Below are positions 11,466 to 23,100 of a DNA stretch of 64,000 nt, piece after piece. The notes under the pieces are model-generated. The model worked only from the letters and a program-made list of their open reading frames with translations. It searched no databases and was not told where the DNA came from. The translations under genes were made by a program, and so were the position numbers. The stretch lies in the NCBI GenBank assembly GCA_028386065.3, contig JAKUCV010007793.1, positions 21,259 to 85,258 on the forward strand, written 5' to 3'. The first letter of the stretch is position 1. Each line of letters opens with the position of its first letter. Source of the DNA: Turnera subulata. Lineage: Eukaryota; Streptophyta; Magnoliopsida; Malpighiales; Passifloraceae.

Positions 11466-12772
11466 TGATGTGCATAAAATTACACATATTTTACAGCTTA
11501 CAGTGTCGTCTTTTGGCCTTGCATTCATCCATTATTCATGCATTTAGGTATCAAAACACTTCTTTTACTATCAAAACTACCTTTTCTCATCCTTGGTTGC
11601 TTTCAAGTGCATTTTGGTGCAATTTAGAGCTTATTTGGCGATATTTTTGGTTCAGCAGCGCCGCTGCTAGTACAAATGGTCCAGACTGCCAACAGCGACG
11701 CTGTCGGCGTGAAGCTTCGAATCAGAACATTATTTTTTACGAATTTCTCCTACATCTTAGGAGCTTGAAGTCGGTGCATTTGGAAGTTCCCTATTTGGAA
11801 AGAAGTTTATTTTTTCCACTTTTATGAAGATTCCTTATTTTCCAAGATTTAGGATTTTTAATTGAAGGCTATATAAATATGAAGAGATAAAACCCTAAGG
11901 ACGGGCATTAACGACTGCAAGGAGTCGGCATGAAGAATTTTGAAGACGAGAAGAAAAGTGATTTGCTAGGTTTTTATTCTTGTCATGTCGACAACCATGT
12001 TTTTACTATTCTTTTATTTCTCCATGAACTAAATCTTCTATCTAGGTTCAAGGGATATAGCTACAGATTCATGTTTGGTTTGTAATTCAGTTTCTGTTTT
12101 TTTATTGATTCGTTTCTTTCTTGATTTGATATAGAGAGCTTAAAAGTGTCTACGGCCTGATCACCCAAAAACACTACCTTAGACGACTTAGTGATGGACC
12201 TAACGGTGAAACTAGGAACTCAGAACGTTCTATATCAGACCTCTACCTTACCTGCTGTCGAAAGAAGTTTTTAGGGTAGTTGAGGACAACAACGCTTGGC
12301 ACAGCGACACTGCACCCTAAGAAAGAGCTTCATTGGCGAAAGGGGGCTGTTCGGAACTAGGGTAGGTTTGTTTCTATACGTGACAATAGTAATAAAAACT
12401 TTAGGTCAGGTTGTCCTTCAAGATAGGCGAGTTAAAGCATCAGAACACTGGTTTGTAGTCCGACAGCGATGCTGTAGTGAACTTCGGAAAACCTAGGTTT
12501 CCCATTACTGCTTTCTAAACCTCCAGAACTCGGTCTTAGTTGATTTACTCTGCTTTAATTTACTTCCAATTTAGTTCACACTTTTATTTATTGTTTATTT
12601 AGTTTATTAATTGCGAACACTGCTCTCAAATCTTGGTATATTTACTTTTCTGTTTATTTATCAGTCTAATCAATTGAGGAGTGCTAAGGACAGTGCTATT
12701 TTCCAGTCCTTATGAATCGACCTTGTTTACTACAGCAACGTTGTGCACTTGCAGCTAGCTTTTGAGCGATCA
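11466..12772 (+). repeat. 3' LTR of Tat/Athila-type Gypsy element
   Basis: The 1307-bp segment begins TGATGTGCATAAAATTACAC directly after a polypurine tract and ends GAGCGATCA, giving TGAT/ATCA inverted ends. The ending (CTTATGAATCGACCTTG, then an A/T/C-rich tail and GATCA) matches the style of Tat-lineage LTR ends. No second copy lies in the window, so the boundaries rest on these motifs alone. The LTR carries several GC-rich near-palindromes of the type CAGCGNCGCTG. Confidence 0.6.
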
Positions 12773-14959
12773 CGTAATGACTTTACATATTTGCAAATAA
12801 TCAAGTGATGTAATGACATTGATTATAATCAATTGTCATGATCTTCATGTAAACTTGATGTTGTATGCATGACGAAAATGGGAGGAACTATCTAAATAAC
12901 CCTCATGATATTTTCTAATGGCCAAATAATATCATATTAGATTATTGAGTAACACTGCTAACGCATAATTTGTTTAACAAGTAATACCAAGTAAATATGG
13001 CGCAACTACACATATTGTAATGCATACTTGTGTTGTGGTCGAACATCTTGATGTCAGGGTGGACTTGTATTTCCTCAACGACTTAAGGTACCCAAACATT
13101 ATATCAAAGCATCATCAACAATAATAAATTTAGTAGTACTCATGATAAAAATCATGTAAATTACAAAATATGTATGAGCATACACTGAGGAAGCATGAGT
13201 AGAGCTTAGGAAAGCCACAAGTCATAATGTTGAGTACAAAAATAGCTTAACGAGATAGCGATACTATATCTAAAAGTAAGTGGGTGGTCTCATTTATGCG
13301 ACCATACACATTGCAATTGTCAATGAGTACACGAGGAATATAGAATTAAGAAATAATGACAATAATCATGCCACAATTCTTATGTTGCATTCATCATATG
13401 AAATAGAAATAGGAATTAGATCCTATCTGGAAAGTGAGCATTATAACCACATGGCATATGGCATATAACCGTAGACAAGCATGAATGACATTAATCATTA
13501 TAAGAGACTATTATCTTTTATGTTTGTCAAGAAAACTAGCAATATCATTCAAATAGCATCCAAGTACGAGACTTCATACGATCGTAAGATACGTATTATA
13601 TTATACCATATATATTAATAAATAGTGAGTGCAATATAAAGTAGATTTACTGTGCAAGTTTTTGAAGTCTTGGCAAAGTGAGCGGCTCTACGCAAGTAGG
13701 CGTTTATTGCAATTTTTGAAGCATCTGTACCCATTGGACAATTTGGATTGTTAGAAGCTGGAAAATAATATTTCCATGCCTTTAGATCAACAAAGGGGTT
13801 TTGGATTCCTCGGGGAGCTCCTTTGCCTCCTGCTTAGGTGTCGAGGGCACGAGCATCCCTAGCTTCGGGATCCTTCAGGTGGGACCAAGAAACATGGATG
13901 ACTTTCGACCTTTGGCTCCCGGTCGAAGGGTACCCTCAGGTTCCTTAGGTGTCCACCCTTTTTTGGATCCTCGTGAATTTCTTCTTAACATTGTGTAGTC
14001 TTGAAAGGTTGTACTACTCCTTGAGGAGGTTCCTCAACAGGTATTGTTCCACTTTGTTGAGTTGAAATGTGCTGTATGTAATTTTCCATGAACCATTGGA
14101 GTCCGAAACACTAAGGTCTGAAGATCTTTGAGCTTGTTTGAGCTCGGGTCCACAATCACCCGTCATCCCTTTTGTAGAAGTGGGTCAGGATTTACTTTAA
14201 TATTCGGCTCCTCCTCACGGGGCCATCTGAAAATGTTCTCGGAACCTTATCAGTTATTTTCATCATACGAGGTCTGAAAATGTTCTCGGAACCTTATCAG
14301 TTATTTTCATCATACGAGGTATTGAAAGCATGCTATCATAATAATTGCAGTAGTATCCGTTCGTCAATGATAAAGATCACATGAACATGCGTGATCATGG
14401 CCACGTATCAAGGGAACATAAAAAATGCGATGATAACAACTTCAGGCCTAAACCTTTTATGTGTGGAATTTTTTTTTTTTTTTGTCACAGTGTGGAATTT
14501 ACATATGTGTGTTGGAAAAGTATATAGTAATCAAGTAGCCTTAATTACCACGGCATATTGAGAATACATATTTCAATTGCCAGCGAGAACATAGGGAGCA
14601 TGAAATAATTAAGCAATATAATGTCAGCGATCAAGCCACGGTTCTTATATTGCATGCGCAATATATGATGGGAACCACTAAAGGAGATTTTATGGTTGAA
14701 TTAATATCATATGTGATCATGGAGTATTTAATTCCAGAAGAATTTGTATGACATATAATAAAGTGGCATGTAAAATGAATGAACATAATTTGCATCAATC
14801 ATCTTGTGAGACTATACGTGATATTGACATCCATATGATGTTAAATAGTGTTTGCATGTATATATAGAGTACTCATTTTTGGGACTCAGGTGCCCGTTCC
14901 CCGCGCATGGGCCTTTGTAAATCAACAATTGGGGCCTGCCAAGTTGTTGGACCCCTTAT
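12773..14959. other. Intergenic, no gene seen
   Basis: AT-rich sequence with only short chance frames. A GC-richer patch at about 13795-13990 (CCTCGGGGAGCTCC and similar) resembles phrases near 16000 and 16270 and may be old transposon debris. A 47-bp tandem duplication is listed separately. A T-run occurs at about 14470. Confidence 0.6.
14226..14319. repeat. 47-bp perfect tandem duplication
   Basis: Units 14226-14272 and 14273-14319, each starting TCTGAAAATGTTCTCGG, are identical. No function is apparent; replication slippage or a local assembly effect would both explain it. Confidence 0.9.
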
Positions 14960-16021
14960 GAGTGCTGCCCAGTTATAGTGTACCAACAGGTTCCTTTTTA
15001 TTTCTGCTTTGCCTTTTGTTTTGCTTCCCGTATTTTGACCGGTTCTCTTACTTTTTCTTCCTTCCCTATGTGTTTTCTGCCTTCAAGGAACACAACTTTA
15101 ACCACAGCCTTAAACTCCGGCAAGGTGATGGCGAAGCGTGGTGTCCGGTGGCAGCGGGCGAGCACGCGGCGGTTACTCTATACCATGGCAGCCTCAGCAT
15201 CCGGCGCGACGGTAATGGCAAAGTTCCCCAGCAGCTTCATGGTGCATGTACGGGCCGAACATCGTTAATGGTGGTTAGGCCTCGCCATCCTCACACGCAG
15301 GGGCGGTCAGGGTTAGGAACGAGCGGTGGCGGCTTCTCTTCCAGCAAACACGCATCCGAGGGCTAGTTTTGGAGTTCGGGGCAGATCCGGACAGACCTGT
15401 CTCGGATCTAACCAGAACCATACGAGTGTGGCTCCTCAACTCTAGCGAACAGCTCTCCTCACCGCAACAACGTCCACGGCGGCTATTGCTCCAGCTGTGT
15501 CGTCGCACCGGCGACGGGTGCGGCAACAACGGCCTTTCTTCTCTTCGTTCGGTAGTGTTGTTTGCAGATCTCGGCAGATCTAAATAGATCCAACCCCGTA
15601 GATCCGGCGACGCTTGAGGTCAGCGACAACGCGGCAGACAGGTCATAGTGGCGGTGGCTGCGGCGGTCCATAGCGTGCGGAGGCAGTATGCCATTTCTCC
15701 TAAGCTTTTGGTCAGACTTTTCCGGATTTCGATTACTTATTTGTCACCGGTTGCTGCTTGATTTTATTTGTTGATGAACTCGATTTGATAATGGCTGGTG
15801 GTTGACTCAATTGAATTGCAGTTGCTTGATTTTCCTTGCTAATTGTTTTTTAGCATCTAATTTGCTCCTTTGAATGCTTGAGTTTGAATTTGTTTGATCT
15901 ACCATATCTTGTTGTTTTGCAATTTTTTTTTCTCATCAATGTCTGCATCTACATCTATATCTGCATCTCCATCAAAAGGATCTCTTGGGGAACCCCTCGG
16001 GCTCCCACTGTGGTCGCCAAC
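14960..16021. other. GC-rich patch with unassigned short frames
   Basis: Between about 15110 and 15690 base composition rises sharply and frames open on both strands (for example 14962-15366 plus, 15275-15529 minus). None has a domain I recognise, and their coding is low-complexity Arg/Ser/Gly-rich as expected of GC-rich non-coding DNA. At 15939 an ATG opens a Ser-rich reading (MSASTSISASPSKGSLGEP) that is cut at 16021 by a candidate solo LTR. That frame could be a retrotransposon gag start or an exon, and I cannot tell which. Confidence 0.35.
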
Positions 16022-16584
16022 TGATATGGAAAAATATAGAGAGAAAATGGAAATTGTATTAATCTCTCCAATTTGCCATTAGTTTGTACATAAATGAGGA
16101 CTCTCTATTTACAGAGTCAAATACACTGTTTTGGTGGCCATGTTTTTCCGTGATTTGCTCCATGTTTTAAGGAGCTGGTTCTTAACTTCTTGAGTAAGTC
16201 TTGACTTGACTTGCTTGAGAAGTCAAATGCCACGTGGTTCCCGTCTGGATCCTTGGGTTGCCGTAGAGTTTCTTCGGGGAAGCTGAGGGGAGTGTCCTCT
16301 GAGCTAGTATAGGCTGCTTCAGGTTGGCTTCCGGTTTGGGCCCTGGGACCATTGTGTAGCTTCCTCGGGAACCTTGAGTATTGGGACCCTCTTAGAGCTT
16401 CCCGGGAAACACCTTGGTTAGTATGGGCTCTTCTTGTTTGTTCGGTTACATGGGCCATCATGTAGTCCAATTTATGGGCGCGAGGTTTATCGAGTCCACT
16501 AATATTTTGGGCCATATCACCTTTTAATTTATTCATAGCTGATAATTGTTTCAAAGAACAAGAACACATAACACAGGATCGTCA
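16022..16584 (-). mobile_element. Candidate solo LTR (minus strand)
   Basis: Read on the minus strand, this 563-bp segment starts TGACGATCC, ends CCATATCA, and its last 60 bases resemble a Copia LTR end (AGAGAGTCCTCATTTATG, then TCTCTCTATATTTTTCC). Flanking pentamers are CCAAC on the left and CAAAC on the right, a 4/5 match consistent with an old 5-bp target-site duplication. The open frame at 16117-16569 within it has no known domain. No partner LTR or internal region is present. Confidence 0.4.
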
Positions 16585-17520
16585 CAAACGGTTCCTCAAA
16601 AACAAAGTCTCCGATTTTTTTTCCCCTTCCTACTAGATATATATGTTTGATGTTTGACATTATCATATATTCCCATTCACAGAATCATACCAAAGAGTGA
16701 CATTATGATACATTCCCATTCACATAGTCATATCAAAGAAATTTTATGCTGCTGCTCAAGCTCTATATGTACTTCCTCACATCCTAAATTATTTTGGGCC
16801 TTAATTGGCATTAGAAATCTACTAGATCAATTTGTAGAAGGTTCACACCCTTTAGCCTACCTAGACCATGAAATCCAGCCCAAATGTGATCTGATTTTAG
16901 TGGATATCCACAAAAATCTGAAAGTGATCAGTTTCCAAACTCAGGTAAAATGAAGGATTTTAATTCATTAATTACTTTGAGTGGGGGTGATAAAGTAAGA
17001 TTGAAATAGGGAAGATCTTGACTGATTGTGAGGGATATAGTCAGAGTTTAATGGTGAGATTCACTCGTTTACGGAGATTTAATCATAAATGGAAGAATTG
17101 GGTATAAAAAATGGTAAAACTTTAACTCTTCAGAGAAAACTCATGGGTAGTCTCTCACTCTAGTTAATTGATCTAAGGGCTTTAGCCCTCCTTGTCTACC
17201 AAAAAAAAAAAAAAGAAAACCTATGTACATTAATTTTTTTTCTTGTCCCAATTGGAATTTTCTAGTCACACATAGACTCGCGAAGCTGAGACCTCGCCTA
17301 AACAGAAGCAATAGCTTATCACTTGAGAGGCTCTAAGTCTAACCAATACACCCCAATAATGGTACCTAAAGCTAGTGGTTATTGAAACTGTCAAAGTTTT
17401 TAAAAAAACACCCAGTGATTGACTCATCATCATCGTGTCATTGTCATTTGGAAAAGTAAAATATTCCAAAAGATTTTACTTGCTGACCGTGATCAAATCA
17501 AACTAGAAAAAAAAAATCCT
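16585..17520. other. Intergenic with SINE-like debris
   Basis: Two degenerate copies of a roughly 43-bp unit (GACATTAT.ATA.ATTCCCATTCACA) lie at about 16656-16740. An A-run at about 17200-17215 follows TAGCCCTCCTTGTCTACC and looks like the tail of a short retroposon. On the minus strand at about 17265-17360, TTGGTTAGACTTAGAGCC and GAGGTCTCAGCTTCGCGAG resemble decayed A and B boxes of a tRNA-derived SINE. No protein-coding gene was found. Confidence 0.35.
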
Positions 17521-17532
17521 TTGTCTAGACTC

Positions 17533-19611
17533 TTTTTTTTTTTTGATGCTAATCGAGTGTGTAACTTTATTGATAATCTAAAAAAGAGTACATCTGAACT
17601 AGCTAAGCCTCCTATCGTCAAGGGGGAAGTATGAAAGATTACAAAAATTCAGTGTGGGTACTGGAAAACTACCCGCTTGGCCTTAGTCCATTGTTGAAAG
17701 GTTGCTGCAGACGCGAGGACAGCTCCAACGCTGTAAGGAAAGGCGGGGTGAGACGATTTGAACCACCAAGTCGCTCTACTAAGGACCAAGTCAAAGAGAG
17801 AAGGGATACAAATGGGTTTAGCATTGAAGACAACCCCATTGCGAGCCAACCACAGAGACCAGAGGGTAGAAAGGCCAAGGGTAAGCCATGCTGCATGGGA
17901 GTGCTGTGCACCAGATAACAAACTCCATTGTTCAAGCCAATGCAACACCGAAGCAGGAACAACCCACTGGACCCCCCACCATTGACACAATCTACTCCAC
18001 AGTAGCGTCGAGATAGAACAATGTAAGAAAAGGTGATCAATCGACTCCATGTACTCCTCGCAGAAAGGACATGCAGCAGCATCGAAGTTAATAATACCTC
18101 GATGTAAAAGAAAACCTCTAGTAGCTAGACCACCCTGTAGCAGAAGCCACAAGAAGGTTTCTATCTTTGGAGGTGTCACCGAAAACCATACTAAAGGAAC
18201 CAACCCACCAGTAGGCGCCGGGATGTTAGGAAGCAAAGTCCGGTAACCCGATTGCACCGAATAAACACCAGACGGATGATGAACCCACCGCCATCCATCC
18301 GCCACGGACAAGTGTAAGTCTATGGCACTCAAGTCTGCTTGTAGCTGGTCAACCTGTTGAACCTCCCACGAGTATAGCGGGCGGCGCCAATAATCAGGAT
18401 GTGTAATATCAGTAGGCATCGGATGTAGCAAGGACTTTAAAGAAGAGTCTTTGAAAGTAGAAACCCGGAATAAACGAGGATACTGTAGTCGCACACTGCC
18501 TTGACTAGACCACGCATCAAACCAGAACCTGATCTGAACGCCATCCCCGATGGTCAGTGATAACCCATCAATCAATAAGGCACCCGAGGGAGCGACAGTG
18601 AGACCGCTCTGCAAGATACTCGCCCAGTTAGGCGATGCTTTGCTAAGTATAAAAGAAGGAGTAAAAGCCGGAGTATTAGTGGAACACTTGTTGGAAATTA
18701 GCTCACGCCAACAAAGTGAAGGGTGACAGTAATATTTGTACAACCATTTGAACAATAATGCTCGATTCTTGTCCAGAAGAGATTCCACCCCTAAACCACC
18801 CTGATCCTTTGGTCTAGCAATTTTATGCCAGGCAACGGGACTCAGTTTTGCCCTATCCTCCGTACCTGACCACAAGAAGCGACGTTGGATGCTTACCAAT
18901 TTTCGTGCCACCCCCACAGCAAGGGAAAACAAGGATAAATAATATAGGGGTAAGGAGGATAGCACAGAGCGAAGAAGGACCAGCCGTCCAGCAAAGGACA
19001 AAAATTTTCCTTTCCACGATTGTAACCGAGTGCTGAACTTTGAGATTACCGGGCGCCAAGATCGTTTAAGACGCATATTAGCACCCAAAGGCAAACCCAG
19101 ATAGTTGAAAGGAAGAGACTCTGGTTTACAATGCAGAGACGCTGCCAAGGTATCCACTACAGTATCTGCAAGGCCCACACCTATCACCCCACTCTTGTGA
19201 AAATTTATACTCAAACCAGATAACAATTCAAAACAACGAAGGACCCTCTTCATGTTAAGCAGACATGTCGAATCAGCAGGGGAAAAGAGCATTGTATCAT
19301 CGGCGTACTGCAGGATTGATATTTCAGTGTTATCCACCACCACCGGAGTAATCAAATGCTTGGCCAAGGCTTGTCTCATCACCGCCGTCAAACCCTCTGC
19401 AGCAAGTAAAAATAAGAAAGGGGAAAGAGGGTCACCCTGTTTCAGGCCATTAAGCATAGGGAATTGAGAGGAGGGAGACCCATTAATCAAAACTGCCACG
19501 TTGGAGGAAGCTAAGCACTCCCGAATCCATCCCATCCAACGTTCGCTAAAACCCATTTTCTCCATAACCTGAAAAAGATAGCTCCAGGAGACAGAATCAT
19601 ACGCTTTTCGG
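17533..19611 (-). mobile_element. 5'-truncated L1-type LINE with 14-bp TSD
   Basis: On the minus strand the element runs from mid-reverse-transcriptase at 19611 to a 12-nt poly(A) tail (T-run 17533-17544). The direct repeat TTGTCTAGACTCTT flanks it at 17521-17534 and 19612-19625, the expected signature of target-primed reverse transcription. Loss of the 5' end (endonuclease and N-terminal RT) is typical of LINE copies. The long undisturbed frame and perfect duplication argue for a fairly recent insertion. Confidence 0.93.
17649..19565 (-). pseudogene. LINE ORF2 C-terminal part: reverse transcriptase and zf-RVT
   Basis: The open frame from the first ATG is 638 residues. In-frame upstream codons to the element edge add KAYDSVSW, part of the RT domain, so the frame is really a 5'-cut ORF2. 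The catalytic YADD is at residues 87-90, preceded by LKQGDPLSPFLF at 41-52. A zf-RVT region near residues 480-560 has the TPPKIETFLWLLLQGGL and CPFCEE..DHLFLHC pattern of plant LINE proteins. It lacks the AP-endonuclease and the start of RT, so it cannot mobilise itself. It shows no stop codon for over 1.9 kb, again suggesting youth. It is not a host gene despite its length. Confidence 0.92.
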
Positions 19612-19625
19612 TTGTCTAGACTCTT

Positions 19626-20135
19626 GTTCTTCCTTTAAAGGTCGGAAGCTTGAAAATTTTGTAAATTGCAATGAGGTGACATCCCTGGTTATTTAATTAT
19701 TAGGACAGGTGGAAAAGATTCTTTAGTGGCGGAACTAGAATCAAAGAGGACAATAGTCCCAATTAATTAAGTTCCTAAATAAAGACCTACTTCTGCTGCA
19801 GACAAAAACATAAACATATAGCTGCTTAATCTATGTCCCTAACTTGTCCTTAATTTCACTAAATGACATTTGCCGGCTAATAAAGATTCGGTTCTTGGTG
19901 AGTTGTTCTCTCCCTTTTATTCGTATCCTGGTATATATGACGTCCGGATTATTCTCTGGACAAGGCATCATCTTTAGGTCGAAGAAGAAGAGTGTGGCTG
20001 GCTTATTAATTTGTGGTGAGTTTTCAGTCCTGGATCTTTGTTAAAGAGGGATTGAAGCAAGTTTTAGTTGTTTTCTGGTCAAAGCTCTAACTTATCTCTT
20101 CAATCTAAAAATTTTGCAGTCCAAGAGAAGTGGCA
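19626..20135 (+). other. Upstream region of the ADH-like gene
   Basis: About 0.5 kb between the LINE and the predicted ADH start codon. It is AT-rich and presumably contains the promoter and 5' UTR, but I could not single out a reliable TATA box. The sequence ATTTTGCAG just upstream of the ATG (20112-20119) could be a splice acceptor of a 5' UTR intron. The LINE insertion lies about 510 bp upstream of the start codon. Confidence 0.4.
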
Positions 20136-23100
20136 ATGTCCAAGCTCAGCAGTCAACAGGTGATAACATGCAAAGGTATATATATACATATGCTGATCTA
20201 TGCCTCCATTCTTGCTGATGATGATGATGATGATTATGTATGTGTGATGCGATTTTATATGGAGTTAAACTAATTCAGTTATGCTATCTTTACTTGTCTA
20301 GCTTTCAAATTTTTAATTAACTACTATATATGTATACTTGTGGCAGCTGTGGTATGTTGGGGAGCAGGGGAAGCACTGAGATTAGAAGAGATAGAGGTTG
20401 AGCCTCCAAAATCTTCTGAAATCCGTGTTAAGATGTTGTATGCTAGTTTGTGCCACACTGACATCCTATCCATTACGGGATACCCAATCGTGAGTACTGC
20501 TTTACTTCTCCCTTTCGTGAGATTCTTTTCTATCTTTTATTTTTGGCCAAAAGTCTCATTTTAGGATTTTATCTTTGATCCAATTTTTTTTTTTCAGCCC
20601 TTATTCCCTCGTGTTCTAGGCCATGAAGGTGTCGGGTAATGTTCTCAAATACTCCCATTTTAATGTCTGTTTCTATGACTCTCTCAATGTTGGTGATTGA
20701 ACCTGCAAAGGCCCAATTTTCGGGTATAATTGGAGTGAACCGGGCTAGGTCTGGTTCTCCAGTTAACTGGATTGAACCAGACAGTCCGGTTCAGTTTGGG
20801 TTTTTGGGTTTTTTGGGTCCCAATGTTTAGTGGTTTGGCCAATTTGGTACCCCGACATTTTTTTTGGCCGGGCAGGTACCCCGAGATTCCATGGGCAGGC
20901 CAAACGTGATCCCCCGGTCAGGTACTTGCTGACGTGGAGGGCTGCCCGGATTTCAGATTGGGAAGGTGTTCCAAAACGACGTCGTCTCGTGACAAAACGA
21001 CGTCGTTTTAAAGGGTTGAGTGGACATGTAGGATCCATGTGTCTTTATGGGCTCCGCATGTTACCAACCCCGGGTTTTTCACCCAATCGACCCGAAACCT
21101 GATGGTACCGAAATGAAATCTGACCCGGTATTGATTATTTATTTAATTATTTTTTTCTTTTAATTAAATTTTATTTTCAAAAATATAAAAATGAGTAAAT
21201 ATTAATTTCCCTCTCTATTTATATCTTTTTTATTAATTTCTAATAAGCATATTGTTAAATTTTTAAAAACAGTAATAACTAATAAATACAAAAGGATAAT
21301 TTTAACAGAGAAAAAAAAAAACAACACAACGACCTCCACCACCATCTCCCTCCGCGCCGCCTCCCTCTCCTCCTTTTCCTTTCTCCCCCGCCCGCCTGCG
21401 TACCGGCCCCCTGCAGCTTTCGTCGCCGTCGCCGACACGACCAGCGAGACGACCCACCAAAGCCACGACAAGCCTCTTCTTCCTCTCCACGCCGATGCTC
21501 CTCTCTTCCTTGCTGACGCACCAGACGACCCGACGAGCTCCTGCAGACCCTCGCCTTGCACCGCCACCGGAGACCACGCGTCGCGCCATCCTTCCTGCTG
21601 TCGTCGTCTTCCCTCGGCCGTGTCTCGCCACACGCAAAACCCGATGCCGCCGTGAGGAGATCCATAGCCGACGACGAGCAAGCCGCCGCCTCCTCCTCTC
21701 CTGCAGCCACCGCGGCACGTCGCCTCAACAGCCGCCCTCATCGCCAGCCGCCCGTCGTCCTGTGCTGCACCGCCGTCCGATGGGAGCACTCCATGGTGGC
21801 GGCAGCAAGGGGAATAGCTTTTTAGGGTGAAATGCTTTGGTTTTTTTATGTATTACTAATGGATGAGAAATTGAATCAAAATTAATTTATGATATAAAAT
21901 TGGATTTAATTGAGATTTTTATGCCACTAAGATTTTTAAATTTTTTAGAAATTAAGATTTACTTATTTTAAAAGATTTTTAGAAATTAAGATTTACTTAT
22001 TTTAAATTTTTTTAAAAAACATTTGATTAAAAAAATTAAAAATAATCAAATAAATAATCAAATCGGATTAGTAGGTGGTATCCATTGGGTTTCGGTTCGA
22101 TTAGGTAAAGAACCCGGGTTGGTAGCTTGCGGGAGCCCACAAGGACACGTGGATCTGACGTGTCCATCCAACTAGCTAAAACGACGTCGTTTTGGCACAA
22201 AACGACGTCATTTTGGAGCACCTTTCAGACCTGGAATCCGGGCAGCCCTCCACGTCAGCAGGTACCTGACCGGGGGATCACGTTTGGCCTGCCCATGGAA
22301 TCTCGGGGTACCTGCCCGGCCAAAAAAAATGTCGGGGTACCAAATTGGCCAAACTACTAAACATTGGGACCCAAAAAACCCAAAAACCCGTTCAGTTTTA
22401 ATAATATTTTCTAATTGCTGAATTTTGGAACATCAGGGTGGTAGAGAGCATTGGTGAGGGTGTGGAGGACATCAAGATTGGTGACCATGTGATTCCAATG
22501 TCCCTGGGAGAGTGTCAGGAATGCGAGAATTGCACATCGGAAAAGACCAATTTGTGCTTGAAATATGGACTGGATTTCAGTGCACTAATGCCCGATGGAA
22601 CATCAAGGCTGTCCAGCAAGGGACAAAGGTTGTATCACCATTTTACTTGTGGAACATGGTCGGAATACATGGTAACCAGTGTCAACTACGTTGTTAAGAT
22701 CGACCCAACTATGCATCTGCCATATGCAAGCCTCCTCTCCTGTGGATACACAACAGGGTTTGGTTCTGCCTGGATGGCAGCCAAAGTTGAGAGAGGGTCA
22801 AGTGTTGCTGTTTTTGGCCTTGGTGCAGTTGGATTAGGGGTTCGTGTCATTTCAAGTTTATTATGACTATATATTCATTGGTGAATTAATTACGTTGCCA
22901 AAATATATATCTTTATATAGTTTTTTTTTCCTTTTTTGGGTGTGAAATTGCAGGTAGTGGATGGAGCTCGAATGCAAGGTGCAGCTAAGATAATTGGCAT
23001 AGACATAAATGAGAGGAAAAAACATAAGGGAGAAATATTTGGGATGACCCATTTTATCAACCCCAATGAATCATCGGATAAAACCAATGCAGAAGCTGTA

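Noticed and set aside
14962..15366. A 134-residue frame as a small secreted protein (hydrophobic start)
   Set aside because: The Phe/Leu-rich start comes from pyrimidine-rich DNA and the rest from a GC-rich patch with competing frames; no family match that I recognise.
17649..19565. Long single-exon gene candidate upstream of the ADH-like gene
   Set aside because: Content is LINE reverse transcriptase and zf-RVT, with poly(A) and a target-site duplication; it is a retrotransposon, not a host gene.
20217..20235. GAT trinucleotide run in ADH-like intron 1
   Set aside because: A short microsatellite without visible significance; it does not touch splice sites.
21202..21789. A 195-residue minus-strand frame inside the intronic MULE
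   Set aside because: It is a by-product of GC-rich DNA (Gly/Arg/Ala low complexity, several overlapping frames on both strands) with no domain; treated as possible captured non-coding DNA instead.
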